From positions 124,001 to 188,000 of the forward strand of contig JAHDVF020000178.1 in NCBI GenBank assembly GCA_022606425.2: a stretch of DNA of 64,000 bases, given 5' to 3'. Source of the stretch: Lepidostoma basale (lineage: Eukaryota; Arthropoda; Insecta; Trichoptera; Lepidostomatidae). Within the stretch, counting starts at the first letter, position 1. Each line of letters begins with the position of its first letter. Position numbers and translations under genes: made by a program. Shown here piece by piece: positions 50,522-58,484 of the stretch. The notes below the pieces were generated by a model. That model saw nothing but the letters and a program-made list of their open reading frames with translations. It did not search any database and had not been told where the DNA came from.

Positions 50522-50814
50522 AAAACTAACTACTACTAACTTACCATCACGCCATTTCCCGGGAGGGGTAGGATGGATCGCCACAATGCTCTGTCCTGGC
50601 ATACCTCTAGGGATTCCTCCACATTCATACATCGTACCATGCACGCACGTCGATTATTCCTACTTCGAATGTGACCGCCTTTTAGTCATTGATTAATTTG
50701 GTCATGCCATGTTTTCCTCGGTCGTCCTCGGCTTCTTTTTCCACTCACGCTGCTTGTGTACAACTTTTTAACCATTCTACTCTCATCCATTCGTTCCATG
50801 TGTCCAAACCATTG
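50522..50814 (-). mobile_element. LINE-A subfamily 2 fragment with 10-bp duplication
   Basis: Antisense from ACTAACTACTACTAACTTACC through MA-ending C-terminus, KGGHIRSRNNRRACM-like and GKRSRGRPRKTWHDQI to WFGHMERMDESRMV at 50810. About 14 bases are missing in the hairpin. AAATAAATAT occurs at 50512-50521 and 50815-50824. Confidence 0.88.
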
Positions 50815-50829
50815 AAATAAATATGTAGC

Positions 50830-51010
50830 AATTAATAATATATTAGAAGATTTATGTTAAATAATACGAATGAAAACGTATGTTTTCTAGAAGTTTTATT
50901 ATAATTTATGTGTATCACAAAAATTATAATAAAACTTCTAGAAAACAGACGTTTTCATTCATATGCAATATTTAATATGGAGTTTTACATCATTGTTCAA
51001 GAAACAATAA
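50830..51010. repeat. HH5 fold-back, core deleted
   Basis: AATACGAATGAAAACGTATG, TTTTCTAGAAG and TTTTATTATAATTTATG are followed at once by their inverse (AAAATTATAATAAAACTTC, TAGAAAACAGACGTTTTCAT). The centre with CATGTTTCG is missing, leaving a simple hairpin. The right end has ATGGAGTTTTACATCATTGT. Confidence 0.75.
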
Positions 51011-51165
51011 ATAAGATTCATGATGCGGGCGATATGGTCAGCAACATGAATGTTCTCCAGAGAGCCAGAGCTGATAGGGAATTGTTGGCCAACTTTAAAG
51101 TCCATGAGATGTCATATTTAGGTCACGTGCTTAGAGAAAATTGATTAACAGATTTCAAGAGCTTA
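51011..51165 (+). pseudogene. LINE-G RT fragment
   Basis: DMVSNMNVLQRARADRELLA, NFKVHEMSYLGHVLRE and a stop. It matches the 58.5 kb copy (TNTEVLRRARVDRELLSTIK, VRKISHLGHILRG). Confidence 0.78.
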
Positions 51166-51250
51166 ATATTGAATGTAAATATTTTGTATTACATTTTTTA
51201 TATTCACTATTTTTCTACCAATAAATTTTTATAACCAACAATAAAATAAT

Positions 51251-51540
51251 CGAAAAGGATCCCTGAGATGGTTTGGACATATGGAACGAATGGATGAGAG
51301 TAGAATTGTTAAAAAGTTGTACACAAGCAGCGTGAGTGGGAAAAGAATCCGAGGATGACCGAGGAAAACATGGCATGACCAAATTAATCAATTACTAAAA
51401 GGCGGCCACATTCGAAGTCGGAATAATCGACGTGCGTGCATGGTATGATGTATGAATGTAGAGGAATCCCGAGAGGTATGCCAGGACAGGGCATTGTGGC
51501 GATCCATCGGGGAAATGGCGTGATGGTTAGTTAGTTAGTT
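51251..51540 (+). mobile_element. LINE-A subfamily 2 fragment with 10-bp duplication
   Basis: KGSLRWFGHMERMDESRIVK, KLYTSSVSGKRI, then a stop (TGA for Arg near 51356), RKTWHDQINQLLKGGHIRSR. The terminal hairpin region is deleted by 17 bases before GGGGAAATGGCGTGATGG and (TTAG)n. ATAAAATAAT flanks it exactly (51241-51250 and 51541-51550). Confidence 0.92.
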
Positions 51541-51550
51541 ATAAAATAAT

Positions 51551-52325
51551 TAGCCGTCATTGTAAAAGTCAACACGTCACCGAGTTAGAATCACAACATT
51601 ACACAAACTAATATGACGATGTACGTAATGGCAGGTCTAATTATTGAAGCCTCAATCTTTAATTAACGATTTTAGAGTTAACCAAAGCAGACGGTACATA
51701 TTTTACATGTCCTCGTTTCGACGACAATACGTTTCGTGAATAGCAACATTGAATTATGAAATGTATTATTACATAGACAAACGAGGCGGGAATATAATAC
51801 GAACCTAATTCCCTTTCACCGCCAACCGGAGTGATAAACGGTTCAACAAAATTACTATTTGGATAGCGGAGAAAGGTCTTTATTCCCAAAAATCACCGAG
51901 GGTCCAAAGGCATAAATACAACACCCGAGCATACGTACCCACGGCAGCAGTACACAGCACGTAGCGAAACTATTTACAACCCCAGGAGATGTGGTGGAAT
52001 TCGGTGCGGCAGAGGGGAGGGCGCGGGGCGGATGGCCGACCAGATAAATTCCAGACGAATAATTGGACCACTAGAGGCTGAAGGACCGCCGCAACATTTT
52101 CTTTGCGAAACTCACTAGGGCAAATAATCTGTTAATTATTTGATCTATAGATATTAAAACACACGCAAGAATTATTCACTTTGAACCCAAAACAAAGATC
52201 GTGAGATATATTGGTCAGAAGGGAAAGAAACGAAGCATTAATCTTCATAGTCCCCTCTTACCACTTCAAAGAAGTGGACCATTATTTTATCATTCCTCAA
52301 TCAATGTTATAGAAAGATTCTGCTT
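51551..52325. other. Single-copy DNA with a GC-rich block
   Basis: At 51960-52105 the sequence is GC-rich (GAGGGCGCGGGGCGGATGGC). No motif or repeat is seen; a minus-strand 76-residue frame at 51659-51889 is not recognised. Confidence 0.35.
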
Positions 52326-52329
52326 TATT

Positions 52330-52430
52330 TCTTGTTTCTTGAACAATGATGTAAAACTTCATATTAAATAATTAATATGAATGAAAACGTCTTTTTTCTA
52401 GGAATTTTATTATATTTCATTTAATAAAAC
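52330..52430. repeat. HH5 left arm
   Basis: TTTCTTGAACAATGATGTAA, AAACTTCATATTAAATAATT and ATGAATGAAAACGTC match HH5; HH6 follows. Confidence 0.65.
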
Positions 52431-52640
52431 TCTTTGTCTTCTTATTTTTTATATACTTTGTATATACAACACAATTTTTTTTAATTAATTACATATCAGA
52501 CATGTTTCGGACAACCAGTCATCTTCAGAGATACATATTTAAAATATTATAAAATATTTTGCAAATATGATTAGTCTGATATGTATTTTTTTTAATGTTA
52601 GTGTTGTATATACAAAGCATATAAAAACAAACAAAAAAAC
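52430..52640 (-). repeat. HH6 fold-back repeat
   Basis: The ends ATATACTTTGTATATACAAC and GTTGTATATACAAAGCATAT are inverted. The left arm carries a ribozyme-like core on the minus strand; the right arm has lost it. Confidence 0.7.
52490..52538 (-). ncRNA. Hammerhead-like ribozyme (HH6)
   Basis: Minus strand: CUGAAGA (52528-52522), extra U, stem GAC-UGGUU-GUC, C, GAA, ACAUGU, C17 (52499). Stem I has a U-U mismatch at its base and then seven pairs (CUAUGUA-side with UGAUAUGU-side, two of them G-U). All core bases fit. Confidence 0.55.
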
Positions 52641-52724
52641 CTCTACAGCACAAAGTATGGCGAACATAGAAAAAATAATAAAACTCTAATTATGGTATAT
52701 AAACAAACATAAACAGATTCGCAT

Positions 52725-52905
52725 ATACAGACGTTAACGAAATACCCCCTTCGGTCCTCGAAATACACTGTCCACCTGGAAGACCACCGAGAAATGGAGG
52801 GACAGTTGGACTTTATCATCTCCGAAGACAATTTCTGTATCATAGATCGTCGCATTAAAAGAAAAAGAAGAAGAAGAAAACAAAAATAAAACCACACCAC
52901 CAAAC
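52725..52905 (+). pseudogene. LINE-D C-terminal fragment
   Basis: YTDVNEIPPS, then STWKTTEKWRDSWTLSSPKT across frames and a GAAGAAGAAGAAA end, matching the last 150 bases of the 9.4 kb copy. Confidence 0.7.
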
Positions 52906-53097
52906 GAATTTTGCATAAAAAAATAAAGGTGATATATTTTATTGTAATCTTTATTCTGTAAAATAATTTACCGATGAACAGAATTCAAATCAGATATCAA
53001 AGAACAATACCAAATATCAAAGAATTCAAATTATAAGCATTATTTTCATATCACGAGTACATTATTCCTTGTAAACATTTTTTCTTCTTTTTCGCTA

Positions 53098-53352
53098 GTT
53101 TTTCATCCAAGGGATTGGTTTGCAGAAAAGTGAAACATTTTTGTTGGTTATTTGAACCCAATTACTGTATACCCCTTATTATTTATTGATTCTCTAGATA
53201 TGTGATAGGTACCATATCTATCACCATTTTATTGTCACGTAAATTCTACACCAGACCAAAGACAATGTGACAATCACACTGCTATCACAAGGAATCGAAC
53301 CCGGGACCTTCAGTGTGACAGTCATTGCTCTTGCCACTCTGCCACAAAGGTT
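53098..53352 (-). repeat. SINE-1
   Basis: Minus strand: CAACCTTTGTGGCAGAGTGG (box A), GGTTCGATTCC (box B), CAGTGTGATTGTCACATTG, GTGACAATAAAATGG and a shortened body to AACCAATCCCTTGGATG. Head and hairpin are well preserved. Confidence 0.8.
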
Positions 53353-53355
53353 GTA

Positions 53356-53830
53356 TTTTTTAAAGAAGGGTTGTAAAGCTCGACCCATTAAAAAAGAAAT
53401 CTGGCCTTTCCAACATTACTATCGACAACAAAAAAAACTATTTTCTGATCAAACTTATTTCAATAAAAAAGATCATAGGGGAAAAAACAGGGTTGAATTG
53501 AATAGAGGAGAATAATTTAAATAAGCAACGAAATTGAGATCATTTTATTTTCTACGAAAGTAACTAATAAAAAACATTTATTGTCGATAAAAGTAAGAGA
53601 TTGCAAACATTTCTAAAGACTCAGATGTTTTCATTGAGATTGACAGTTTTTAATCAAATTTAAAGACGAACCAGGGGTAGCCTACCGAACTTGGCATTTG
53701 AGAGAAGAACATAAATAAATGTAATCAGACGTACTAAACCTTGACTAACAAATTGTTTCTCGTTAAGGAGGAAATATAGCGACAGGGGGATACCAGAATA
53801 TCAGAATTGTATTTGTATGAAACATAGAAG
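53356..53830. other. AT-rich DNA, nothing recognised
   Basis: No feature is supported here. Confidence 0.4.
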
Positions 53831-53834
53831 CATG

Positions 53835-53892
53835 ATACTGGTAAAAGAAGGATGAAATTAGAATAAATGCATTAGAAATGAAATCTCTTAAA
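53835..53892 (+). pseudogene. LINE-A fragment, 5' piece
   Basis: It encodes KKDEIRINALEMKSL and breaks off where a DNA transposon-like element is inserted; it resumes at 54240. Confidence 0.8.
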
Positions 53893-54239
53893 CCATAGGT
53901 TTACAACCTTTTCTGGGCCAACGCCCCCTTTACAAGAAAAATAAACGTTCAACGACCCCCTCCCATAAAAGTTATTCCAAATATTTAGAAGCACATAATT
54001 TGAATTTTGTTGAATTTTAAAATAGGTATTATTTAATCTTTTATGTATCTGAAAACGACATATGGTAGATAGAATACCGAACGAAGAAAAGGAAGAAATG
54101 ATAAGCGTGTTTTTTGTCTATTTAGACTATATTTTTTAATCTTCCCACGCTCTCTATTATTTCTGGGTCTTCTACTGCCCCCTAGAAAGTCCCCAACCCC
54201 CCCACAAGGGGGCGTTATCGCCCACTTTAAGAACCTAGG
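53893..54239. mobile_element. Non-autonomous DNA transposon-like insertion (possibly hAT)
   Basis: The insert begins ACCATAGGTTTACAACCTTT, TCTGGGCCAACGCCCCC and ends CAAGGGGGCGTTATCGCCCA, CTTTAAGAACCTAGG. Terminal bases (TAGGTTnnnAA) and the GGGGGCG blocks are inverted. TCTTA occurs on both sides. Ends reading ...GTTCTCAACCTTTT are typical of hAT MITEs, so hAT is the best guess. About 347 bp, non-coding. Confidence 0.65.
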
Positions 54240-54575
54240 TCTTAGACGAATGTGTAGAAAATCTGTGTATGATGTATCATTCGATACTGTAGTATCGAAT
54301 GAAAATATAAGAAGTGAATACGGTGCGAATGAAAGTGTTATGAACAAAAGAATGAAAGGAACATTAGGATGGTTTAGACACATGGAAAGAAAGAATGGTA
54401 AAGAAAGTATATGAAATGTCGGCCACGTGAGAAATTCGGAGAAATCGACGTGCGTGCATGACACAATGTATGAAGCGAGAGGGGCATGTAAGGAAAGAAA
54501 AGTGTGGCAGTCCTTTCTTTCTGCCTACCCCTTCGGAACTTACTGGAAGACGGCGTAATGGTTAGTTAGTTTGTT
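54240..54575 (+). pseudogene. LINE-A fragment, 3' piece
   Basis: LRRMCRKSVYD, ENIRSEYGANESVMNKRMKG and the end, with a deletion of the GRPRKTW block and an insertion in the terminal hairpin. Tail TTAGTTAGTTTGTTAGTT. Confidence 0.82.
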
Positions 54576-54878
54576 AGTTAATTATGAAACAAAGAGTCGT
54601 GATACATAAAGTAAGTCATATTTTACCATTTTAATCTATCACCGCGGAAGCGCTATATCTATTAGCCAATGGGACTTAATCACGCCAATGTAAATGATTA
54701 ATCAGGGTAATCCAACCATAAACCATTTGCTTTATGGTTTGCATCGTATATGAACGGTCTTCTCTTGACCCTAAAATACATGATCTAAATTAGCCACCCG
54801 ATTCCTTATAAAACCTTCTGCATAATTATTCAATATTTTAAAAAAAACACAGATTTCGTAAGTAATGCAATATCAAAC
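54576..54878. other. AT-rich DNA, nothing recognised
   Basis: No feature is supported here. Confidence 0.4.
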
Positions 54879-54879
54879 G

Positions 54880-54965
54880 CGTAATCTTAGCAAGGCGAAA
54901 CGTGTCATTGACATAAAATATAATAAAACTTCCAAAAAACATACGTTATAATTAATCAATTATAT
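54880..54965 (+). repeat. HH5 right arm, worn
   Basis: TCTTAGCAAGGCGAAACGTG, TCATTGACATAAAATATAAT. The 5' half of the core is gone. Confidence 0.6.
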
Positions 54966-55004
54966 TTTAAAATATCGGTTGATAATCATGTGCAAGATAG
55001 AGAA

Positions 55005-55165
55005 TGGCGGGGAGTTGGCAGAAAGTAGTTGTCCTGGCTGCGGAATATAATGGATTGGAGAGGAATGAGGAAAAAAGAGGAGTTGAGAACCTGTCTAAGT
55101 AGCGCAGGACAGAGATGCTTTAGCATAAGTGATCGTCAACGTTGGGGGACCCTGACACGGCACCA
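55005..55165 (+). pseudogene. LINE-G C-terminal fragment
   Basis: SWLRNIMDWRGMRKKEELRT, then AGQRCFSISDRQRWGTLTR, HQKKK. It matches the end of the 58.5 kb copy (the AQDRERFAEVIANV, GDPTGHLK region), frameshifted. Confidence 0.7.
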
Positions 55166-55169
55166 GAAG

Positions 55170-55304
55170 AAGAAAATTTTTAAAATATACAACTCTTAAT
55201 TATATTTCAAATATTGTAAGCGAAAAGTACAATAAATAAATACAGTATGTATCAATGTATCATAAATATAATATTTAAGACTGAGAGAAAACATTTTTAA
55301 TGTA
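55170..55304. other. AT-rich DNA
   Basis: Nothing is recognised. Confidence 0.35.
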
Positions 55305-55369
55305 TTTTTTTATGAATTAAAACACTGTTTTCCCACTTTTGAGTTTATTTTTCTCGACATGTTTCGAAG

Positions 55370-55834
55370 CTTGGAGCTGGCAAAAAAAGGATGAAAGCAG
55401 GATAAACGCCGTAGAAATGAGATCATTAAGAAGAATGTGCGGGAAAACGTTGTATGATAGAATACCGAACGATGAAATAAGAAAGAAATGTAAGGCAGAT
55501 GACTGCATCATCGATAAAATTAAAAAAGGATCCCTGAGATGGTTTGGACAGATGGAACAAATGGATGAGAGTAGAATGGTTAAAAAGTTGTACACAAACA
55601 GCGTGAGTGGCAAAAGAAGCCGAGGACAACCGAGGAAAACATGGCATGACCAAATTAATCAATTACTAAAAGGCGGTCACATTCGAAGTCGAAATAATCG
55701 ACGTGCGTGCATGGTACGATGTATGAATGTAGATGAATCCCGAGAAGTATGCCAGGACAGAGCATTGTGGCGATCCATCCTCTCTGCCTACCCCTCCGGG
55801 GAAATGGCGTGATGGTTAGTTAGTTAGTTAGTTA
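55370..55834 (+). mobile_element. LINE-A subfamily 2 fragment with 14-bp duplication
   Basis: An unbroken frame runs from EAWSWQKKDESRINAVEMRS through KTLYDRIPNDEIRKKCKADD, SLRWFGQMEQMDESRMVKKL, GKRSRGQPRKTWHDQINQLL to AYPSGEMA (stop at 55812), then (TTAG)n. GACATGTTTCGAAG flanks it exactly (55356-55369 and 55835-55848). With no stop or frameshift in about 145 codons it looks young. The target is the GAAAC/palindrome of an HH1 ribozyme-like core. Confidence 0.95.
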
Positions 55835-55835
55835 G

Positions 55836-55881
55836 ACATGTTTCGAAGGCTTACACCTTCATCATCGGGAGAACGATATAA
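55836..55881 (-). ncRNA. Hammerhead-like core (HH1), cut off from stem I
   Basis: Minus strand: UUCUC, CCGAUGA, U, GAAGG...CCUUC, GAA, ACAUGU, C are all present, but the next bases are LINE-A tail. The GAGAA strand of stem I is left 480 bases away at 55351-55355. Confidence 0.55.
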
Positions 55882-55890
55882 ACTTATATC

Positions 55891-55936
55891 GTTCTCCCGA
55901 TGATGAAGGTGTAAGCCTTTGAAACATGTCGAGAAA
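55891..55936 (+). ncRNA. Hammerhead-like ribozyme (HH1) with 5-bp stem I
   Basis: Stem I UUCUC (55892-55896) with GAGAA (55931-55935), core CCGAUGA (55897-55903), extra U, stem II GAAGG/CCUUU (55905-55909 with 55916-55920, one G-U), GAA (55921-55923), ACAUGU (55924-55929), C17 at 55930. The only departure from the consensus is C at position 4 (normally U). An extra base after A9 is known in a natural hammerhead (a chrysanthemum viroid). Confidence 0.6.
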
Positions 55937-55989
55937 AATAAACTCAAAAGCGGAAAAAACAGTGTTTTAATTCATAAAAAAATCGTCAT

Positions 55990-56180
55990 TATGGAATTCC
56001 ACAGTGTTAACGCCTTAAGTTTATCTAAAAAAATTAATGTAGTTTGTTGAGTCGTTAAAAATGTTAATTTAAAATTTGAAAGTGGAATAATTAAACAAAA
56101 TTAAGCAAAATTAGAAGATAGCATTAAGCTTTCGAAACCGAAAGAAAATACAGAATAAGTGGAATAAAACAAAAAAATAT
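55990..56180. other. AT-rich DNA with a repeat scrap
   Basis: TATGGAATTCCACAGTGTTA at 55992 is the reverse of the flank of repeat P at 44.87 kb. Nothing else is recognised. Confidence 0.5.
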
Positions 56181-56182
56181 AT

Positions 56183-56290
56183 ATACGGAGAGGTTTGCAG
56201 AAAAAATGGACCGCCACACTGCTCTGTCCTAACATACTTCTCCCGCTTCCTCTACATTCATACATCGTGTCATGCACGCACGTCGAGAAG
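56183..56290 (-). mobile_element. LINE-A 3' fragment
   Basis: Antisense of RACMTRCMNVEEAGEVC and DRAVWRS with no hairpin or tail. About 105 bases. Confidence 0.82.
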
Positions 56291-56700
56291 TATTCCGAAT
56301 TACAAAAAACATGTATCTGAATATCTCATCACGACCAATTTAAAACAACCCGAAGCTGCCATGTCAGCGCAACACACTTACTATCAATTGATTATCTTGT
56401 CAAGTAGGTGATAAATTGATTAAAGGCAATTGTAACAATAGATCACTCCTGAATACCTTATTAAGCTAATAAGCGGGAATTAGGATTGATGTATTGCAGT
56501 TCATTTGAAATTAGGTACACCCCAATGGGCACAATTAAAATTCTAATTCAATTCCAACAAAAGGGAATACGTAATCAACGGGATATAATACGCCTGAATC
56601 ACTTCTCTTTTAATGTGTTTATGAATTCGGCGTATTTTACGTTTAGTTCAACAATTAATACAAATGAGAGCGTTTGTCTTCTAGATGTTTTATTCTTCTT
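56290..56700. other. Single-copy DNA, nothing recognised
   Basis: An 83-residue plus-strand open frame (56486-56737) is not recognised and its end is on the antisense of LINE-E, so it is not called. Confidence 0.35.
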
Positions 56701-56704
56701 CTTC

Positions 56705-57500
56705 TTCGATGGGCCTACAGCCCATATCGAGCCTTAACCTCCATTATTCTTTTCCTCCAACTCCTATCCTCCGCTTCGACCCTCATATCTGACACTCGTG
56801 ACAATTTCGCCCCATCTCTCTCAACTTCATCCTCCCATCGCAGCCTTGGTCGTCCAATTGGTCTTCTACCACCTGGGTGCCACTCCAGCAATCTTTTTGG
56901 GGCTCGCGATGACGGCATACTCTGCACGTAACCGGCCCATCTCAGTCTATTCAGTCTGACCTGTGTGGAGAGACTAGGAGCTTTGTAAATATAGTACAGT
57001 TCGTCATTATGCCGCACTCTCCAGCCTTCACCGTCATTCACAGGTCCCAGAATTCTGCGCAGCACCCTTCTCTCAAAAGTATCCAGTCGCTCTGCGGATT
57101 TCGCTGTCATTGTTCACGCCTCACACCCATAGGTCACTACTGTTCGGATGATTGTTTTATACAGGATGATTTTGGTTTTTCTTTGTACGTTTCTTGATTT
57201 GAGCACTGGTAGAAGAGAGAAAAATGTTTTGTTGCCAATTGTGATTCTTCTTTCGATTTCCTTGTGATCTTCGTTTTCATTTGTTATAGACGAACCCAGG
57301 TAAGTGAAGTCCTCCACCATCTTAAAGTTGTATCTATGCTTGAATTTGATGGTTCGCCGTGAGTTATGGGTTTCATTCCTGGTTTGTTTCATTATTTTTG
57401 TCTTTTCTTCGTTTATCTCTAAACTCACCTCCTTGGCTGATGTCTTTAAGGGCTCAAATACATCTTGTACGGCTGCTAATGATCTTCTTACAATGTTTAA
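56705..57500 (-). pseudogene. LINE-E (RTE-like) RT C-terminal region, one stop codon
   Basis: Minus strand: LEINEEKTKIMKQTRN, YNFKMVEDFTYLGSSITNEN, EIERRITIGNKTFFSLLPVL, KTIIRTVVTYGCEA, stop, TMTAKSAERLDTFERRVLRR, LRWAGYVQSM, GRPRLRWEDEVERDGAKL and DRSWRKRIMEVKARYGL. The stop (TGA at 57116-57114) stands where relatives have Trp (TYGCEAW). Otherwise the frame is open for about 236 codons, so it is less decayed than most. The order FxYLGSxIT, YGCExWxxT, FERRVLRRI, LRWAGHV and GRPRxRWxD is that of RTE-type elements. Ends in AAGAAGAAGAA. Confidence 0.9.
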
Positions 57501-57504
57501 TTAT

Positions 57505-57838
57505 TCATTTTAATTTGTTTCAATTCAATGGATCAATTTGCGGCAAAGATGATTTACATATTTGCTGGTTCTTGGGATATAACATGGGCCTATTTAATGT
57601 GGTAGTTTTCCGTTGCTTTACACATTTGTACACAGCATGTTATTTGAACCCGATTATGCACACAACTTTTTAGCTATTGATTCTCATTCCATGTGATACG
57701 CAGCTAATCTATCGCCATTTAATTGTCAGGTGAATTTTACAATAGACTAAAGACAGTGTGATAATCACACTGCCGTCGCTGGGAATCGAACCCGGGACCT
57801 TCGATGTGGCAGTCATACCTCTTGCCACTCTGAAATGA
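57505..57838 (-). repeat. SINE-1, longest body
   Basis: Minus strand: box A region damaged, GGTTCGATTCCC (box B), GTGTGATTATCACACTG, then the body with ATGAGAATCAATAGCTAAA, CGGAAAACTACCACATT, AATAGGCCCATGTTATATCC and CAAGAACCAGCAAATATG. It shows that the pieces at 10.5 and 60.6 kb belong to the same element. Confidence 0.75.
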
Positions 57839-57849
57839 TGCTCGTCGAA

Positions 57850-57905
57850 AGAAACATTAATGTCATTCCCATAAAATAAAATAAAACGGACGTCACTCGT
57901 ATTAT
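57850..57905 (+). repeat. HH5 scrap
   Basis: AATGTCATTCCCATAAAATA and AAACGGACGTCACTCGTATT match the HH5 right arm. Confidence 0.5.
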
Positions 57906-58057
57906 TAAATTTTAATTTTTGACTGATTTAATCGTGAACTTTTCTTCGGTCTTCTACTATTTCTTGCACAATTCACATCGTAAACGTATAGTCATTATTT
58001 TTTCATTCATTCTTTCATTCATTGTCGAAACCATCTTAATGAACGTTTCATTATTTT
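57906..58057 (-). pseudogene. LINE-A internal sliver, degraded
   Basis: Antisense of RRPKKSSRLNQS-like and SLRWF.TM-like residues. It is the target of the HH2 insertion at 58058 and resumes briefly at 58305. Confidence 0.65.
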
Positions 58058-58304
58058 ATAGTCCATTATTTTGGCTGAAACACTATGGATACCTTAACAT
58101 TTTAAAACTGTTAAATTAAAGAACTTTGTTTTTGTATCACAATTGTATTTTATTTTACGCGACAGCTGTTTCATCAATGCTATGTTGACATCATCAGGTG
58201 TTACAATAATAACATAGGTTGATGAAACAGCTGTCGCGTAAAATAATAAACGTAAAATAAAATGCAATTGTGATAAAAAAACAAAGTTATTTAATTTAAC
58301 AGTT
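58058..58304 (-). mobile_element. HH2 fold-back element, second complete copy, 12-bp duplication
   Basis: A 247-bp element in the opposite outer orientation to 26722-26961: TTATTTTGGCTGAAACACTA, AACATTTTAAAACTGTTAAA, then arms containing ACGCGACAGCTGTTTCATCA and its inverse TGATGAAACAGCTGTCGCGT. TTTCATTATTTT flanks it exactly (58046-58057 and 58305-58316). It lies in a LINE-A sliver. Confidence 0.85.
58156..58202 (-). ncRNA. Hammerhead-like ribozyme core (HH2)
   Basis: Minus strand: CUGAUGA (58197-58191), UG, stem UCAA-CAUAGCA-UUGA (4 bp), U, GAAAC (58172-58168), ACAGCUGU, C17 (58161). The stem I bases pair at 3 of 4 positions (CACA-side with GCGU-side, one C-A mismatch). Confidence 0.6.
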
Positions 58305-58329
58305 TTTCATTATTTTGTTTTCCTTACTA

Positions 58330-58470
58330 GAGCATTATCATTTGACAATGCCAAAGGCGAAACATGTCATTACCATAAAATATAATATAACTTCGGTCAT
58401 ATAAAATAGACGTTTCCATTTGTATTCATCATTTAATATGGAGTTTTACAACATTGTTCAAGAAACAATT
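58330..58470 (+). repeat. HH5 right arm with a ribozyme-like core
   Basis: Core at 58341-58372: UUGACAA, extra U, GCC-AAA-GGC (3 bp), GAA, ACAUGU, C17 at 58368, with U3 and A8. Two stem I pairs (AU with AU). Then ACCATAAAATATAATATAAC, ATAGACGTTTCCATTTG and TTTAATATGGAGTTTTACAA. Confidence 0.6.
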
Positions 58471-58484
58471 AAAAAAAAATTCAA

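Larger units (their letters stand above)
55305..55980. repeat. HH1 fold-back element, split by a LINE-A insertion
   Basis: Without the LINE-A insert this is a near-perfect palindrome of about 195 bp. The left arm (55305-55369 and 55849-55880) and the right arm (55887-55978) share TTTTTTATGAATTAAAACAC, GAGTTTATTTTTCTCGACAT, GTTTCGAAGGCTTACACC and TTCATCATCGGGAGAACGAT. Each strand therefore carries one ribozyme-like core. No protein is encoded. Confidence 0.85.
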
